DNA of 5,158 nt, from positions 1 to 5,158 of the forward strand of contig CAMJXZ010000249.1 of assembly GCA_946409855.1 (NCBI GenBank), read 5' to 3'. This stretch comes from an uncultured Clostridia bacterium (lineage in GTDB: Bacteria; Bacillota; Clostridia; Christensenellales; Aristaeellaceae). This document shows positions 1-5,152 of the stretch, piece by piece. A program made the translations under genes and the position numbers. Each line of letters opens with the position of its first letter. Within the stretch, counting starts at the first letter, position 1. The notes beneath the pieces are model-generated. The model had not been told where the DNA came from. It searched no databases and was given only the letters and a program-made list of their open reading frames with translations.

Positions 1-179
1 TCTACACCGTGGCCAATTCCAACGCCATGAACGGCATGGGCTTCAACACCATCGTCGAGGAAGTGCACGGCTGGTGGCAGGACGCCATCGTATACGGCCA
101 GATCGGCACCGGCGTGCTGGCTGCCCTGTTCCTGGTCCTGGCGATCCTGGACAGCAAAAAGGCGAAGAAAAAAGCCTGA
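1..179 (+). CDS. C-terminal fragment of a membrane-anchored protein, probably a GH3-family beta-glucosidase-like enzyme
   Basis: Only the last 58 residues are present. The frame enters at base 3 and ends at a TGA at 177-179; the start lies upstream of the window. The visible part opens with YTVANSNAMNG, which resembles the end of the C-terminal domain of clostridial GH3 glycosidases that carry a membrane anchor (recognised from memory, not by alignment). It continues into a hydrophobic segment at about residues 34-50 of the fragment (GQIGTGVLAALFLVLAIL). It closes with a lysine-rich tail (SKKAKKKA), as expected for a single C-terminal transmembrane anchor with a cytoplasmic basic end. If the GH3 reading is right, the enzyme would hydrolyse beta-linked oligosaccharides at the cell surface, which would suit the secreted esterase 87 bases downstream on the same strand. 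The anchor is clear; the family call is tentative because no catalytic part is in view. Confidence 0.55.
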   Translation, partial: YTVANSNAMNGMGFNTIVEEVHGWWQDAIVYGQIGTGVLAALFLVLAILDSKKAKKKA

Positions 180-191
180 CGCAAGGCATGA

Positions 192-232
192 CCGGGGAAC
201 CGGTTCCCGAAAAAAGGAAACCGGTTCCCCGG
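192..232 (+). other. Strong intergenic hairpin between the GH3-like gene and the esterase gene
   Basis: Bases 192-205 (CCGGGGAACCGGTT) pair perfectly with 219-232. One C-A mismatch (206/218) is followed by two more G-C pairs, leaving a seven-base A-rich loop at 209-215. The stem begins 13 bases after the upstream stop. No T-run follows: the next bases are GCGCGAAGG. It is therefore not a standard intrinsic terminator. It could attenuate read-through or protect the 3' end of the upstream mRNA after processing. No promoter is visible between this hairpin and the next start codon, which favours at least partial read-through. Confidence 0.6.
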
Positions 233-266
233 CGCGAAGGAAGAACCTGAATAAAGGAGAAACAAG

Positions 267-1256
267 ATGAAGAAATTTGCTGCGCTGCTCATGGCCGCGA
301 TGCTGCTGCTTACCGCTGTTTCCGCACCGGCGGAAGGAAAGACCAGGCCCGAGGATAAAAAGATCATCACCACCACCGACGTTGTGGGCGCGGAAACCGT
401 CTTCAAAAAATACGATAACAAGTTTTACGAGGCCGCTTCCGATCAGCCCGGCACCGTGGTCCGTCTGGACTACACCACCGACGCTTACGGCGCCGAACAG
501 CCCGGCTGGGTGAACGTGTACCTGCCCTACGGCTATGACGAAAACGGCACGGAGCGCTACGACATCATCTATTTCCTGCACGGCACCAACGAGACCCAGG
601 ACAGCCTGATCGGCGACGAGAAGGTGAAAAACGCCCTGGACAACATGATCGAAGTGGGCGTCGTGAAGCCCGTGATCATGGTGTTCCCCACCTATTATTA
701 CAATTACGAAACCCGCGCCATCGACATGACGGCCTTCTCCACCAAGGAAATGCGGAACGACATCCTGCCCGCCGTGGAAAGCAAGTACCGCACCTACGCT
801 GAGACCGCGGATGAAGCGGGCTTCATCGCCTCCCGCGATCACCGTGCCTTCAGCGGCTATTCCCGCGGCTGCTACGCCTGCTGGCACCAGTTCTTCAATA
901 ACCTGGACCTGGCCAAATGGTTCATGCCCTTCAGCGCCAACATCAGCGGCGCGGATGAAATGACCCTGGCCATGCCGGTGGAAGAGCAGATGCAGATGAT
1001 CAGGGACGCGCTGGCCGCTCAGGCGGACTATAAGGACAGCTTCTTTATCTACGCGGCCTGCGGCGGAAAGCGCGACGACATGTACAATGTGATGCAGGCC
1101 CTGATCTCCGCCATGATCGCCGATACCGACGATTTCAGCTTCGGCACCGATCCGGCGGTAAACAACCTGTATTACAGCATCTCCAACGAAATCCACCAGA
1201 CCCTCATGACCCGTTTCTACCTGTATAACGCCTTTGACGTGGTCTTCGCTGAATAA
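267..1256 (+). CDS. Secreted CE1-like esterase (alpha/beta-hydrolase, feruloyl/acetyl esterase type)
   Basis: This 329-residue protein starts at the ATG preceded by AAAGGAGA (253-260), a good ribosome site. Residues 1-22 form a signal peptide: MKK, a hydrophobic core, then a VSA/APA cleavage region. The mature part follows the order of family CE1/esterase D-like enzymes. VNVYLPYGYDENG (82-94) and IIYFLHG (100-106) give the oxyanion-hole HG. GYSRG at 197-201 is the nucleophile elbow with Ser199. Asp270 or Asp271 in GGKRDDMYN is the likely acid, and His310 in NEIHQ is the likely general base near the C terminus. By family knowledge such enzymes remove feruloyl or acetyl groups from plant cell-wall xylan outside the cell; the actual substrate cannot be read from sequence. 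The elbow lacks the GxSMGG form typical of characterised feruloyl esterases. No dockerin, carbohydrate-binding domain or sortase motif is seen. It probably shares a transcript with the GH3-like gene upstream. Confidence 0.8.
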   Translation: MKKFAALLMAAMLLLTAVSAPAEGKTRPEDKKIITTTDVVGAETVFKKYDNKFYEAASDQPGTVVRLDYTTDAYGAEQPGWVNVYLPYGYDENGTERYDIIYFLHGTNETQDSLIGDEKVKNALDNMIEVGVVKPVIMVFPTYYYNYETRAIDMTAFSTKEMRNDILPAVESKYRTYAETADEAGFIASRDHRAFSGYSRGCYACWHQFFNNLDLAKWFMPFSANISGADEMTLAMPVEEQMQMIRDALAAQADYKDSFFIYAACGGKRDDMYNVMQALISAMIADTDDFSFGTDPAVNNLYYSISNEIHQTLMTRFYLYNAFDVVFAE

Positions 1257-1271
1257 TAACGGATAATTAAT

Positions 1272-1321
1272 CCAAATCAAAGCCCCCGGTTTCGCCGCAG
1301 AAACCGGGGGCCTTGATTTGG
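1272..1321. terminator. Bidirectional intrinsic terminator between convergent genes
   Basis: A 22-base left arm (1272-1293) pairs with 1300-1321 with a single A-C mismatch and a six-base loop (GCCGCA, 1294-1299). The inner 12 pairs are GC-rich (GCCCCCGGTTTC with GAAACCGGGGGC). The outer nine pairs are AT-rich (CCAAATCAA with TTGATTTGG), so each strand has a T-rich stretch just after the GC core. It lies 15 bases after the esterase stop and 28 bases beyond the stop of the convergent metallohydrolase gene. It can therefore end both units. Confidence 0.88.
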
Positions 1322-1349
1322 ACGAAGAATGAAAACGGAGCAGGGCGGC

Positions 1350-2225
1350 TCACGCCGTCCAGACCAGGGTGTTGTCCTGAAAAGACGCCTGAAGACGTCC
1401 CTGCGCCTTGAGCCAGGTCAGATAGGAGCGCACCGTGCTTCCGACCAGCGCGTGCTGTTCAAAGTTCATCGTCAGCCCGTAGCGGTCAAAAAGCCGCCGC
1501 AGGATGGTTTCAAAGGAGGAAGGAACGGCGCAGATCTGCAGGATGGCGTCGGCGGTCTCGTGCACTTTGCGTTTGTTGAGCTGCGCCAGCGGGGCAATGT
1601 CTTCCGCGGGTTCCGCGTGGGCGGGAACAAAGAGACGGGCCTCCAATCGCTGAACGGCCTCCAGCGTATCCAGATACGCCTGAACGTCGGTCAGAAAGGT
1701 GATCCGGTATTTGTCCAGCGTTTCCCGGCTGGACAGGCAGTCGGCCAGGTACACGACGCCGTCCGCCGTCTGAAAGCCCGCCATGTCCCAGGAATGGCCG
1801 GGCAGGGGGATCATCCGGAGCCCCTCCGGGAGGCAGTCCGCCGTCAGGGGCGTGACGTCGCAGCCCTGGGCCATCAGGAACTTGTGCCGCAGCTCCGCGG
1901 GCGGGTTCGCTCCGTACAGAAAGGACGGCTCCAGGACAGGATAGGCGGTAAAGCAGGCCTCGATCCCGGGGGCGTACACCGGGCAGCCGGTTTGCTGCTG
2001 GAGGTACCGGTTCCCGCCGATGTGGTCCGCGTGGGAATGGGTGTTGCAGATCGCCTGCAGGGACCAGCCGTTTTCGTCCAGGATCTTCCTGACTTTTTTT
2101 CCGGCGTCCCTGTCGCTGCCGCTGTCGATCAGCCAGACCTTTCCCGGCCCGGTGAGGACGACGCCGATTTTCGCCGGGCTCTGGATGAAAAAGCTGCTGT
2201 CCGTAATCTTCACCAGTTCGTACAT
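1350..2225 (-). CDS. MBL-fold (metallo-beta-lactamase superfamily) metallohydrolase
   Basis: This 291-residue protein has no signal peptide and is presumably cytoplasmic. It carries the full set of superfamily metal ligands: THSHADHIGG at 62-71 (His63, His65, Asp67, His68), His144 in PGHSWD, Asp162 in LADCL, and His203 in PAHAE. The N-terminal strands (GVVLTG, VWLIDSGSD) match the usual start of the fold. After the last ligand, residues of about 215-291 form a mostly helical extension. Its end (SSFETILRRLFDRYG to TVRSYLTWLKAQGRL) resembles the small winged-helix-like tail of some glyoxalase II/LACTB2-like members. The ATG at 2225 is backed by a GGAGGA site eight bases upstream. By family such proteins hydrolyse thioesters, lactones, phosphodiesters or similar substrates; the substrate is unknown here. 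It lies 100 bases behind the DUF3089 gene on the same strand, with no clear promoter between them. Confidence 0.9.
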   Translation of the reverse strand: MYELVKITDSSFFIQSPAKIGVVLTGPGKVWLIDSGSDRDAGKKVRKILDENGWSLQAICNTHSHADHIGGNRYLQQQTGCPVYAPGIEACFTAYPVLEPSFLYGANPPAELRHKFLMAQGCDVTPLTADCLPEGLRMIPLPGHSWDMAGFQTADGVVYLADCLSSRETLDKYRITFLTDVQAYLDTLEAVQRLEARLFVPAHAEPAEDIAPLAQLNKRKVHETADAILQICAVPSSFETILRRLFDRYGLTMNFEQHALVGSTVRSYLTWLKAQGRLQASFQDNTLVWTA

Positions 2226-2281
2226 GATGCCGTTCCTCCGTATTGGATGAAAAGTATTTCCGGCCCAGGCAGGACGCGGGG

Positions 2282-2323
2282 GGCGGATTCAGGGAACGAT
2301 CCGCCGGGAGCGTGGCTCCGGCG
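2282..2323 (-). other. Two overlapping GC-rich hairpins after the DUF3089 gene
   Basis: Bases 2282-2288 (GGCGGAT) pair with 2299-2305 around a ten-base loop. Separately, 2302-2311 can fold with 2315-2323 (five plus four pairs, one bulged G, three-base loop). The two stems share 2302-2305, so they exclude each other. They sit directly after the stop of the gene ending at 2326. Neither is followed by a T-run in the minus direction, so termination here would be weak at best. Confidence 0.3.
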
Positions 2324-2325
2324 TC

Positions 2326-3312
2326 TCAGGCGGCGTTCTGTTTTTCGGCCGCCAGGTATACCTGGGTGCGGAGCGCGACATTTTCTTTGATATTGGTAAA
2401 GAAAAACATGCAGTCATAAATGTGGTAAGCCCCGGACGGGAAAACGCTCAGGCCCGGCGGGTAGTCGGACGCGTCGATCCCCGTGACGACGAGTTCCCCC
2501 CGGCTGCCGATATACGCGCCGCAGAAGCCCGGGACCGGCTCCGCTCCCGTCTGCAGGACGGCCCCGAGGTTCAGAGATCGGTCCGCGGGCGTACCGTCCG
2601 TGCGCCAGTTCAGGGGGTTGATGGACAGGGAAACCGTCCCTTCCGGGATCACGTATGTCCCGCTTAAGGAGCCGTCTTCGCAGTCAAAACAGATAACGCC
2701 GCCGGTATCCGTTTCTCCGGAGGCGGGGACGATCTGGGGATACTGTTCCGTCATTTCCCGGGTGATCCGCCAGCCGATGCAGTACACGGCAATCAGCCGG
2801 TCCATCAGCCGGCTGTCATCAAAGAACTCTTTGAGGAGTTCCTGGCACATCATCGCGCCCTGGGAAAAGCCGGCCAGGATCAGCGGGCGGCCGTTGTTTT
2901 CATACTCCAGATACCACCGGAAAGCGTCGGATACATCCCGGTAGGCGATCGCCAGCGCTTTTTCCTGCGCGTCGGCGGGCAGCCCGCAGGCTGGGACGGA
3001 CATCTGGCGGTAGTAAGGGGAATACAGCCGGCCGGTTTCGTCAAAAAGGCCTTTCAGTCCGTCCAGCGTACTGATAAACCGGGCTTTGAGCTTGTCGTTC
3101 AGGTCGAAGGAATTGGTCTCACTGCGGGTATCCACCGTGGGGCAAATCAGGAAAACATCCGCGTCCCGGTGATCGCCCATGGCAAAATAGGGCCACATGG
3201 CAGGGTCGCCGTAATCCAGCGGCTGGGGGAAAGACAGGGGCGCTTCCGCGAACGCCGAAGAAAAACAGAACGACAGAACCAGCGCGGCGAGCAGGGCGGC
3301 GATGCGTTTCAT
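2326..3312 (-). CDS. Secreted DUF3089-family alpha/beta-hydrolase
   Basis: The chosen start at 3312 gives 328 residues. It opens directly with a signal peptide (MKRIAALLAALVLSFCFSSA, cleavage near AFA-EA at 23/24) and has AAAGGA seven bases upstream. The frame stays open upstream to an ATG at 3420, but that would add 36 polar residues before the signal peptide and overlap the regulator gene. Visible DUF3089 landmarks, in order, are ADVFLICPTVDT (51-62), YYRQM (100-104), YRDVSDAFRWYLE (124-136), the nucleophile elbow GFSQG at 148-152 (Ser150), CIGWRIT (178-184), INPLNW (231-236), and a C-terminal HIYDCMFFFTNIKENVALR (297-315) with His297 the likely catalytic base. The family is a lipase-like hydrolase group of unknown substrate. 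Here it would act outside the membrane. It lies 88 bases behind the Rrf2 regulator on the same strand and may share its transcript. Confidence 0.85.
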   Translation of the reverse strand: MKRIAALLAALVLSFCFSSAFAEAPLSFPQPLDYGDPAMWPYFAMGDHRDADVFLICPTVDTRSETNSFDLNDKLKARFISTLDGLKGLFDETGRLYSPYYRQMSVPACGLPADAQEKALAIAYRDVSDAFRWYLEYENNGRPLILAGFSQGAMMCQELLKEFFDDSRLMDRLIAVYCIGWRITREMTEQYPQIVPASGETDTGGVICFDCEDGSLSGTYVIPEGTVSLSINPLNWRTDGTPADRSLNLGAVLQTGAEPVPGFCGAYIGSRGELVVTGIDASDYPPGLSVFPSGAYHIYDCMFFFTNIKENVALRTQVYLAAEKQNAA

Positions 3313-3319
3313 AGGGTTT

Positions 3320-3325
3320 TCCTTT
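3320..3325 (-). promoter_or_regulatory. Ribosome binding site that fixes the DUF3089 start at 3312
   Basis: On the minus strand AAAGGA lies seven bases before the ATG at 3312. Together with the signal peptide that begins exactly there, it supports the shorter protein over the longer open frame starting at 3420. Confidence 0.75.
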
Positions 3326-3349
3326 CTTGTTTTCTGTTTGTCAGACAGG

Positions 3350-3366
3350 CGGGCCGGAGCGGCCCG
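3350..3366 (-). other. Small GC-rich hairpin between the regulator and the DUF3089 gene
   Basis: CGGGCCG at 3350-3356 pairs with 3360-3366 around a three-base loop. It lies in the 88-base gap after the regulator stop. In the minus direction it is followed by CCTGTCTGAC and not a T-run, so it is at most a weak or partial terminator. It could lower expression of the downstream genes relative to the regulator. Confidence 0.35.
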
Positions 3367-3400
3367 GCCGTTATCCGGGAACGTTCTTCTTTGGGCGGGA

Positions 3401-3808
3401 TCAGCGTTCCTTCCGGACAAAGTCGCTTAGGTACCGGCTGTAAAAGAAATCGTGGGTCAGCCTGTCAAACTCCGTCCACAAGGGGAGCGTCTCGCATTCG
3501 GCGGCTCTTGGGCAGGGAGCGGCGCCCCGGGCCAGGCAGGCGACCGTGGCAAACGGGCCTTCCATCCGCTCCAGGATTTCCCCGATCGGGTATTCCTCCG
3601 GCTTCCTGCAAAGCCTGTACCCGCCGCCTTTGCCGCTGGCCCCTGTGAGGAAGCCGCCGGACACCAGATCCTTGACGATGATTTCCAGGTATTTCTTGGA
3701 GATCCCCTGGCGCGCCGAAACGTCCTTCAAGGGGATATAACCGCCGGTGTCGTGCTCCGCAAGGTCGATCATCACCCGGATGGCATATCTTCCCCTGGTT
3801 GAAATCAT
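3401..3808 (-). CDS. iscR: Rrf2-family transcriptional regulator, IscR-like
   Basis: This 135-residue protein has the usual Rrf2 length and architecture. The N-terminal winged helix-turn-helix opens with MISTRGRYAIRVMIDLA. The recognition-helix region is LKDVSARQGISKKYLEIIVKDL (27-48) and the wing is GKGGGYRL (59-66). A long helix follows (about 74-83). The cysteine region has Cys91, Cys99 and Cys105 (C-X7-C-X5-C), then ETLPLW, which matches Fe-S-binding Rrf2 proteins; a further Cys67 lies in the wing. By family knowledge such proteins sense a [2Fe-2S] cluster and repress Fe-S biogenesis genes. The divergent partner is a cysteine desulfurase and the shared upstream region has two matching palindromes, which supports an IscR role and autoregulation. 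The ATG at 3808 has an AAAGGAGG site seven bases upstream. A CymR-like or other Rrf2 role (cysteine sensing) is the main alternative. Confidence 0.88.
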   Translation of the reverse strand: MISTRGRYAIRVMIDLAEHDTGGYIPLKDVSARQGISKKYLEIIVKDLVSGGFLTGASGKGGGYRLCRKPEEYPIGEILERMEGPFATVACLARGAAPCPRAAECETLPLWTEFDRLTHDFFYSRYLSDFVRKER

Positions 3809-3815
3809 AAGGAAA

Positions 3816-3823
3816 CCTCCTTT
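3816..3823 (-). promoter_or_regulatory. Ribosome binding site of the Rrf2 regulator
   Basis: On the minus strand AAAGGAGG, a near-complete anti-16S match, ends seven bases before the ATG at 3808 and confirms that start. Confidence 0.8.
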
Positions 3824-3834
3824 CCGGTAGTGTT

Positions 3835-3858
3835 CCTATTATACAGTAGGTGAATAGG
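3835..3858. promoter_or_regulatory. Operator A: palindrome over the regulator promoter (putative Rrf2 site)
   Basis: CCTATT (3835-3840) and AATAGG (3853-3858) are perfect inverted halves 12 bases apart. The right portion AGTAGGTGAATAGG (3845-3858) recurs at 3913-3926 with a single difference. The site covers the -10 and most of the spacer of the regulator's own promoter, which fits negative autoregulation. Assignment to the Rrf2 protein is inference from position and repeat structure. Confidence 0.7.
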
Positions 3859-3866
3859 CGGATCAA
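3838..3866 (-). promoter_or_regulatory. Promoter of the Rrf2 regulator gene
   Basis: On the minus strand, TTGATC (3866-3861; four of six consensus bases) lies 17 bases before a perfect TATAAT (3843-3838). The predicted start of transcription is around 3831, giving a leader of roughly 20 bases with the ribosome site. The -10 and spacer lie within operator A. Confidence 0.75.
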
Positions 3867-3877
3867 GACGGGATTTG

Positions 3878-3900
3878 AAAAAAACGGCGGTTTTTATAAA
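3878..3900. promoter_or_regulatory. A-tract/T-tract region between the divergent promoters, possible UP element
   Basis: Seven A's (3878-3884), then CGGCGG, then five T's and ATAAA form an AT-rich stretch. It sits just upstream of the desulfurase -35 and about 12 bases upstream of the regulator -35. Its core AAAAAC-GGCG-GTTTTT is also a small palindrome. It could help RNA polymerase at the + strand promoter or favour bending between the two operators. This is inferred from position only. Confidence 0.3.
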
Positions 3901-3901
3901 A

Positions 3902-3926
3902 CCTATTGACATAGTAGGCGAATAGG
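3902..3926. promoter_or_regulatory. Operator B: palindrome over the cysteine desulfurase promoter (putative Rrf2 site)
   Basis: CCTATT (3902-3907) and AATAGG (3921-3926) are perfect inverted halves 13 bases apart. Within it, AGTAGGCGAATAGG (3913-3926) matches operator A at 13 of 14 positions and in the same orientation. The site contains the whole -35 and most of the spacer of the desulfurase promoter, so a bound repressor would block RNA polymerase. Confidence 0.72.
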
Positions 3927-3934
3927 AGTATAAT
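3906..3934 (+). promoter_or_regulatory. Perfect-consensus promoter of the cysteine desulfurase gene
   Basis: TTGACA (3906-3911) and TATAAT (3929-3934) both match the housekeeping sigma consensus exactly and are 17 bases apart. Transcription would start near 3941, leaving a leader of about 27 bases that holds the ribosome site. Such a strong promoter under an operator suggests that output is set by repression. Confidence 0.88.
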
Positions 3935-3950
3935 TCCGCCGTACCCTTCA

Positions 3951-3960
3951 AGGAGGAGGA
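3951..3960 (+). promoter_or_regulatory. Double ribosome binding site before the GTG start of the desulfurase
   Basis: AGGAGGAGGA offers two overlapping Shine-Dalgarno registers: AGGAGG 11 bases, and GGAGGA 7 bases, before the GTG at 3968. It supports that GTG over the in-frame ATG at 4001, which would remove the conserved N-terminal AATT motif. Confidence 0.8.
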
Positions 3961-3967
3961 AAACGCT

Positions 3968-5152
3968 GTGATTTATGCCGATCAGGCCGCGACGACGAAA
4001 ATGAGCGACGCGGCGGCGGAATGTATGTGCTCCCTGATCCGTGAAGCCTGGGGGAATCCCTCCAGCTTGTACGCGCACGGGCAAAGGGCGAAGGAAGTTC
4101 TCGAGCAGGCCCGGCAGGATGTCGCGTCCGTGATCGGGGCGGAACCCAAGGAAATTATTTTTACCTCCGGCGGTAGCGAGGCGGACAATCAGGCGATCCT
4201 TTCCGCCGCCGCGCTCGGCAGAAAGGCCGGGAAAACCCATATCATTTCCACGGCGTTCGAGCATCACGCGGTGCTGCACACGCTGAAAAAGCTGGAAAAG
4301 GAAGGCTTTACGGTCACCCTGCTGGACGTCCATGAAAACGGGCTGGTCCGTCCGGAGGAAGTGGAGGCTGCCATCCGGGACGATACCTGCCTGGTGACGG
4401 TCATGTACGCCAACAATGAGATCGGCACGATCCAGCCCATCCGGGAGATCGGCGCCGTGTGCCGGGAAAAAAACGTGCTGTTCCATACCGACGCGGTGCA
4501 GGCCGTCGGCCATATCCCGGTGAACGTTCAGGAAGATCAGATCGACCTTCTTTCCGCGTCCGCCCATAAGTTCCACGGCCCCAAAGGCGTGGGTTTCCTG
4601 TACGCCAGGAAAGGGATCCGGCTGACCAACCTGATCGAGGGCGGCGCGCAGGAACGGGGCAAACGGGCGGGCACGGAGAACGTGCCGGGCATCGCCGCCA
4701 TGGCAGCGGCGCTCAGGGAAGCGAACGCCGGGATGGCGCGGAACGCCGCGCACATGACGGCCATGCGGGACAGGCTGATTGAGGGCCTTTCCGGGATCCC
4801 TCACGCCGCGCTGAACGGGGACCGGGATCACCGTCTCCCGGGCAACGTGAACTTCTGCTTTGAGGGGATCGAGGGCGAATCGCTGCTGCTCCTTCTGGAC
4901 GACCGCGGCATCTGCGCGTCCTCCGGCAGCGCGTGTACTTCCGGTTCTTTGGACCCGAGCCATGTCCTGCTGGCGATCGGCAGGGTGCACGACGTGGCCC
5001 ACGGTTCTCTCCGGCTGAGCATCGGGGAAGACATTACGGCGGACCAGGTGGAGGAAATCATCCGGGCCGTTTCGGAAGTGGTTCAGTATCTGCGCGGCTT
5101 TTCGCCGATCTGGCGGGATCTGACGGCAGGGAAGAAGGCGTTCATTCTGTAA
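3968..5152 (+). CDS. iscS: Cysteine desulfurase, IscS/NifS type (group I)
   Basis: This PLP enzyme of 394 residues converts cysteine to alanine and passes the sulfur as a persulfide to Fe-S scaffold and tRNA-thiolation partners in the cytoplasm. Visible landmarks are the N-terminal IYADQAATT (2-10), TSGGSEADNQAI (66-77), the EHHAV substrate/PLP histidine region (99-103), MYANNEIG (146-153), HTDAVQAVG (173-181; Asp175 and Gln178 bind PLP), SAHKFHGPKG (198-207) with the PLP lysine Lys201, RAGTEN (233-238), and the long group I catalytic loop SSGSACTSG (318-326) with Cys323. Length is normal for the family and all key residues are present. Start is GTG at 3968, chosen for the ribosome site and the conserved N terminus. 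It is divergent from the IscR-like regulator and sits under a palindromic operator. Clostridial orthologues are often named NifS and are usually followed by iscU and mnmA, but the window ends six bases after the stop. Confidence 0.95.
   Translation: MIYADQAATTKMSDAAAECMCSLIREAWGNPSSLYAHGQRAKEVLEQARQDVASVIGAEPKEIIFTSGGSEADNQAILSAAALGRKAGKTHIISTAFEHHAVLHTLKKLEKEGFTVTLLDVHENGLVRPEEVEAAIRDDTCLVTVMYANNEIGTIQPIREIGAVCREKNVLFHTDAVQAVGHIPVNVQEDQIDLLSASAHKFHGPKGVGFLYARKGIRLTNLIEGGAQERGKRAGTENVPGIAAMAAALREANAGMARNAAHMTAMRDRLIEGLSGIPHAALNGDRDHRLPGNVNFCFEGIEGESLLLLLDDRGICASSGSACTSGSLDPSHVLLAIGRVHDVAHGSLRLSIGEDITADQVEEIIRAVSEVVQYLRGFSPIWRDLTAGKKAFIL

Noticed and set aside
2..421. A 139-codon minus-strand open frame
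   Set aside because: It spans the end of the GH3-like gene, the hairpin and the start of the esterase in antisense. The low-complexity FF/SS-rich peptide is what the reverse of a signal peptide region yields.
2226..2325. Possible separate promoter for the MBL-fold gene
   Set aside because: TACTTT near 2253-2258 could pass as a -10 on the minus strand, but nothing resembling a -35 lies 16-18 bases upstream in the GC-rich sequence.
1329..2390. A 353-codon open frame on the + strand
   Set aside because: It lies antisense to the MBL-fold gene, has an arginine/glycine/glutamine-rich composition typical of GC-rich shadow frames, no recognisable domain, and passes through the bidirectional terminator's flank without its own ribosome site.
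3323..3350. Possible lipoprotein signal in the DUF3089 protein (Cys16 in LSFC)
   Set aside because: Phe before the Cys does not fit a lipobox, and a normal signal peptidase I site (AFA-EA) follows. A plain secreted protein is more likely. The range marks only the region next to the start.
3169..3648. A 159-codon + strand open frame across the regulator/DUF3089 junction
   Set aside because: It is antisense to two well-supported genes, rich in Arg/Gly, with no ribosome site or recognisable domain.
3809..3967. Riboswitch or T-box leader upstream of the desulfurase
   Set aside because: The predicted leader from about 3941 to 3967 is only some 27 bases and mostly ribosome binding site, too short for a riboswitch.
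3863..5002. A 379-codon open frame on the minus strand
   Set aside because: It is entirely antisense to the cysteine desulfurase and its divergent promoter region. The desulfurase frame carries every family motif, so this is a shadow frame.
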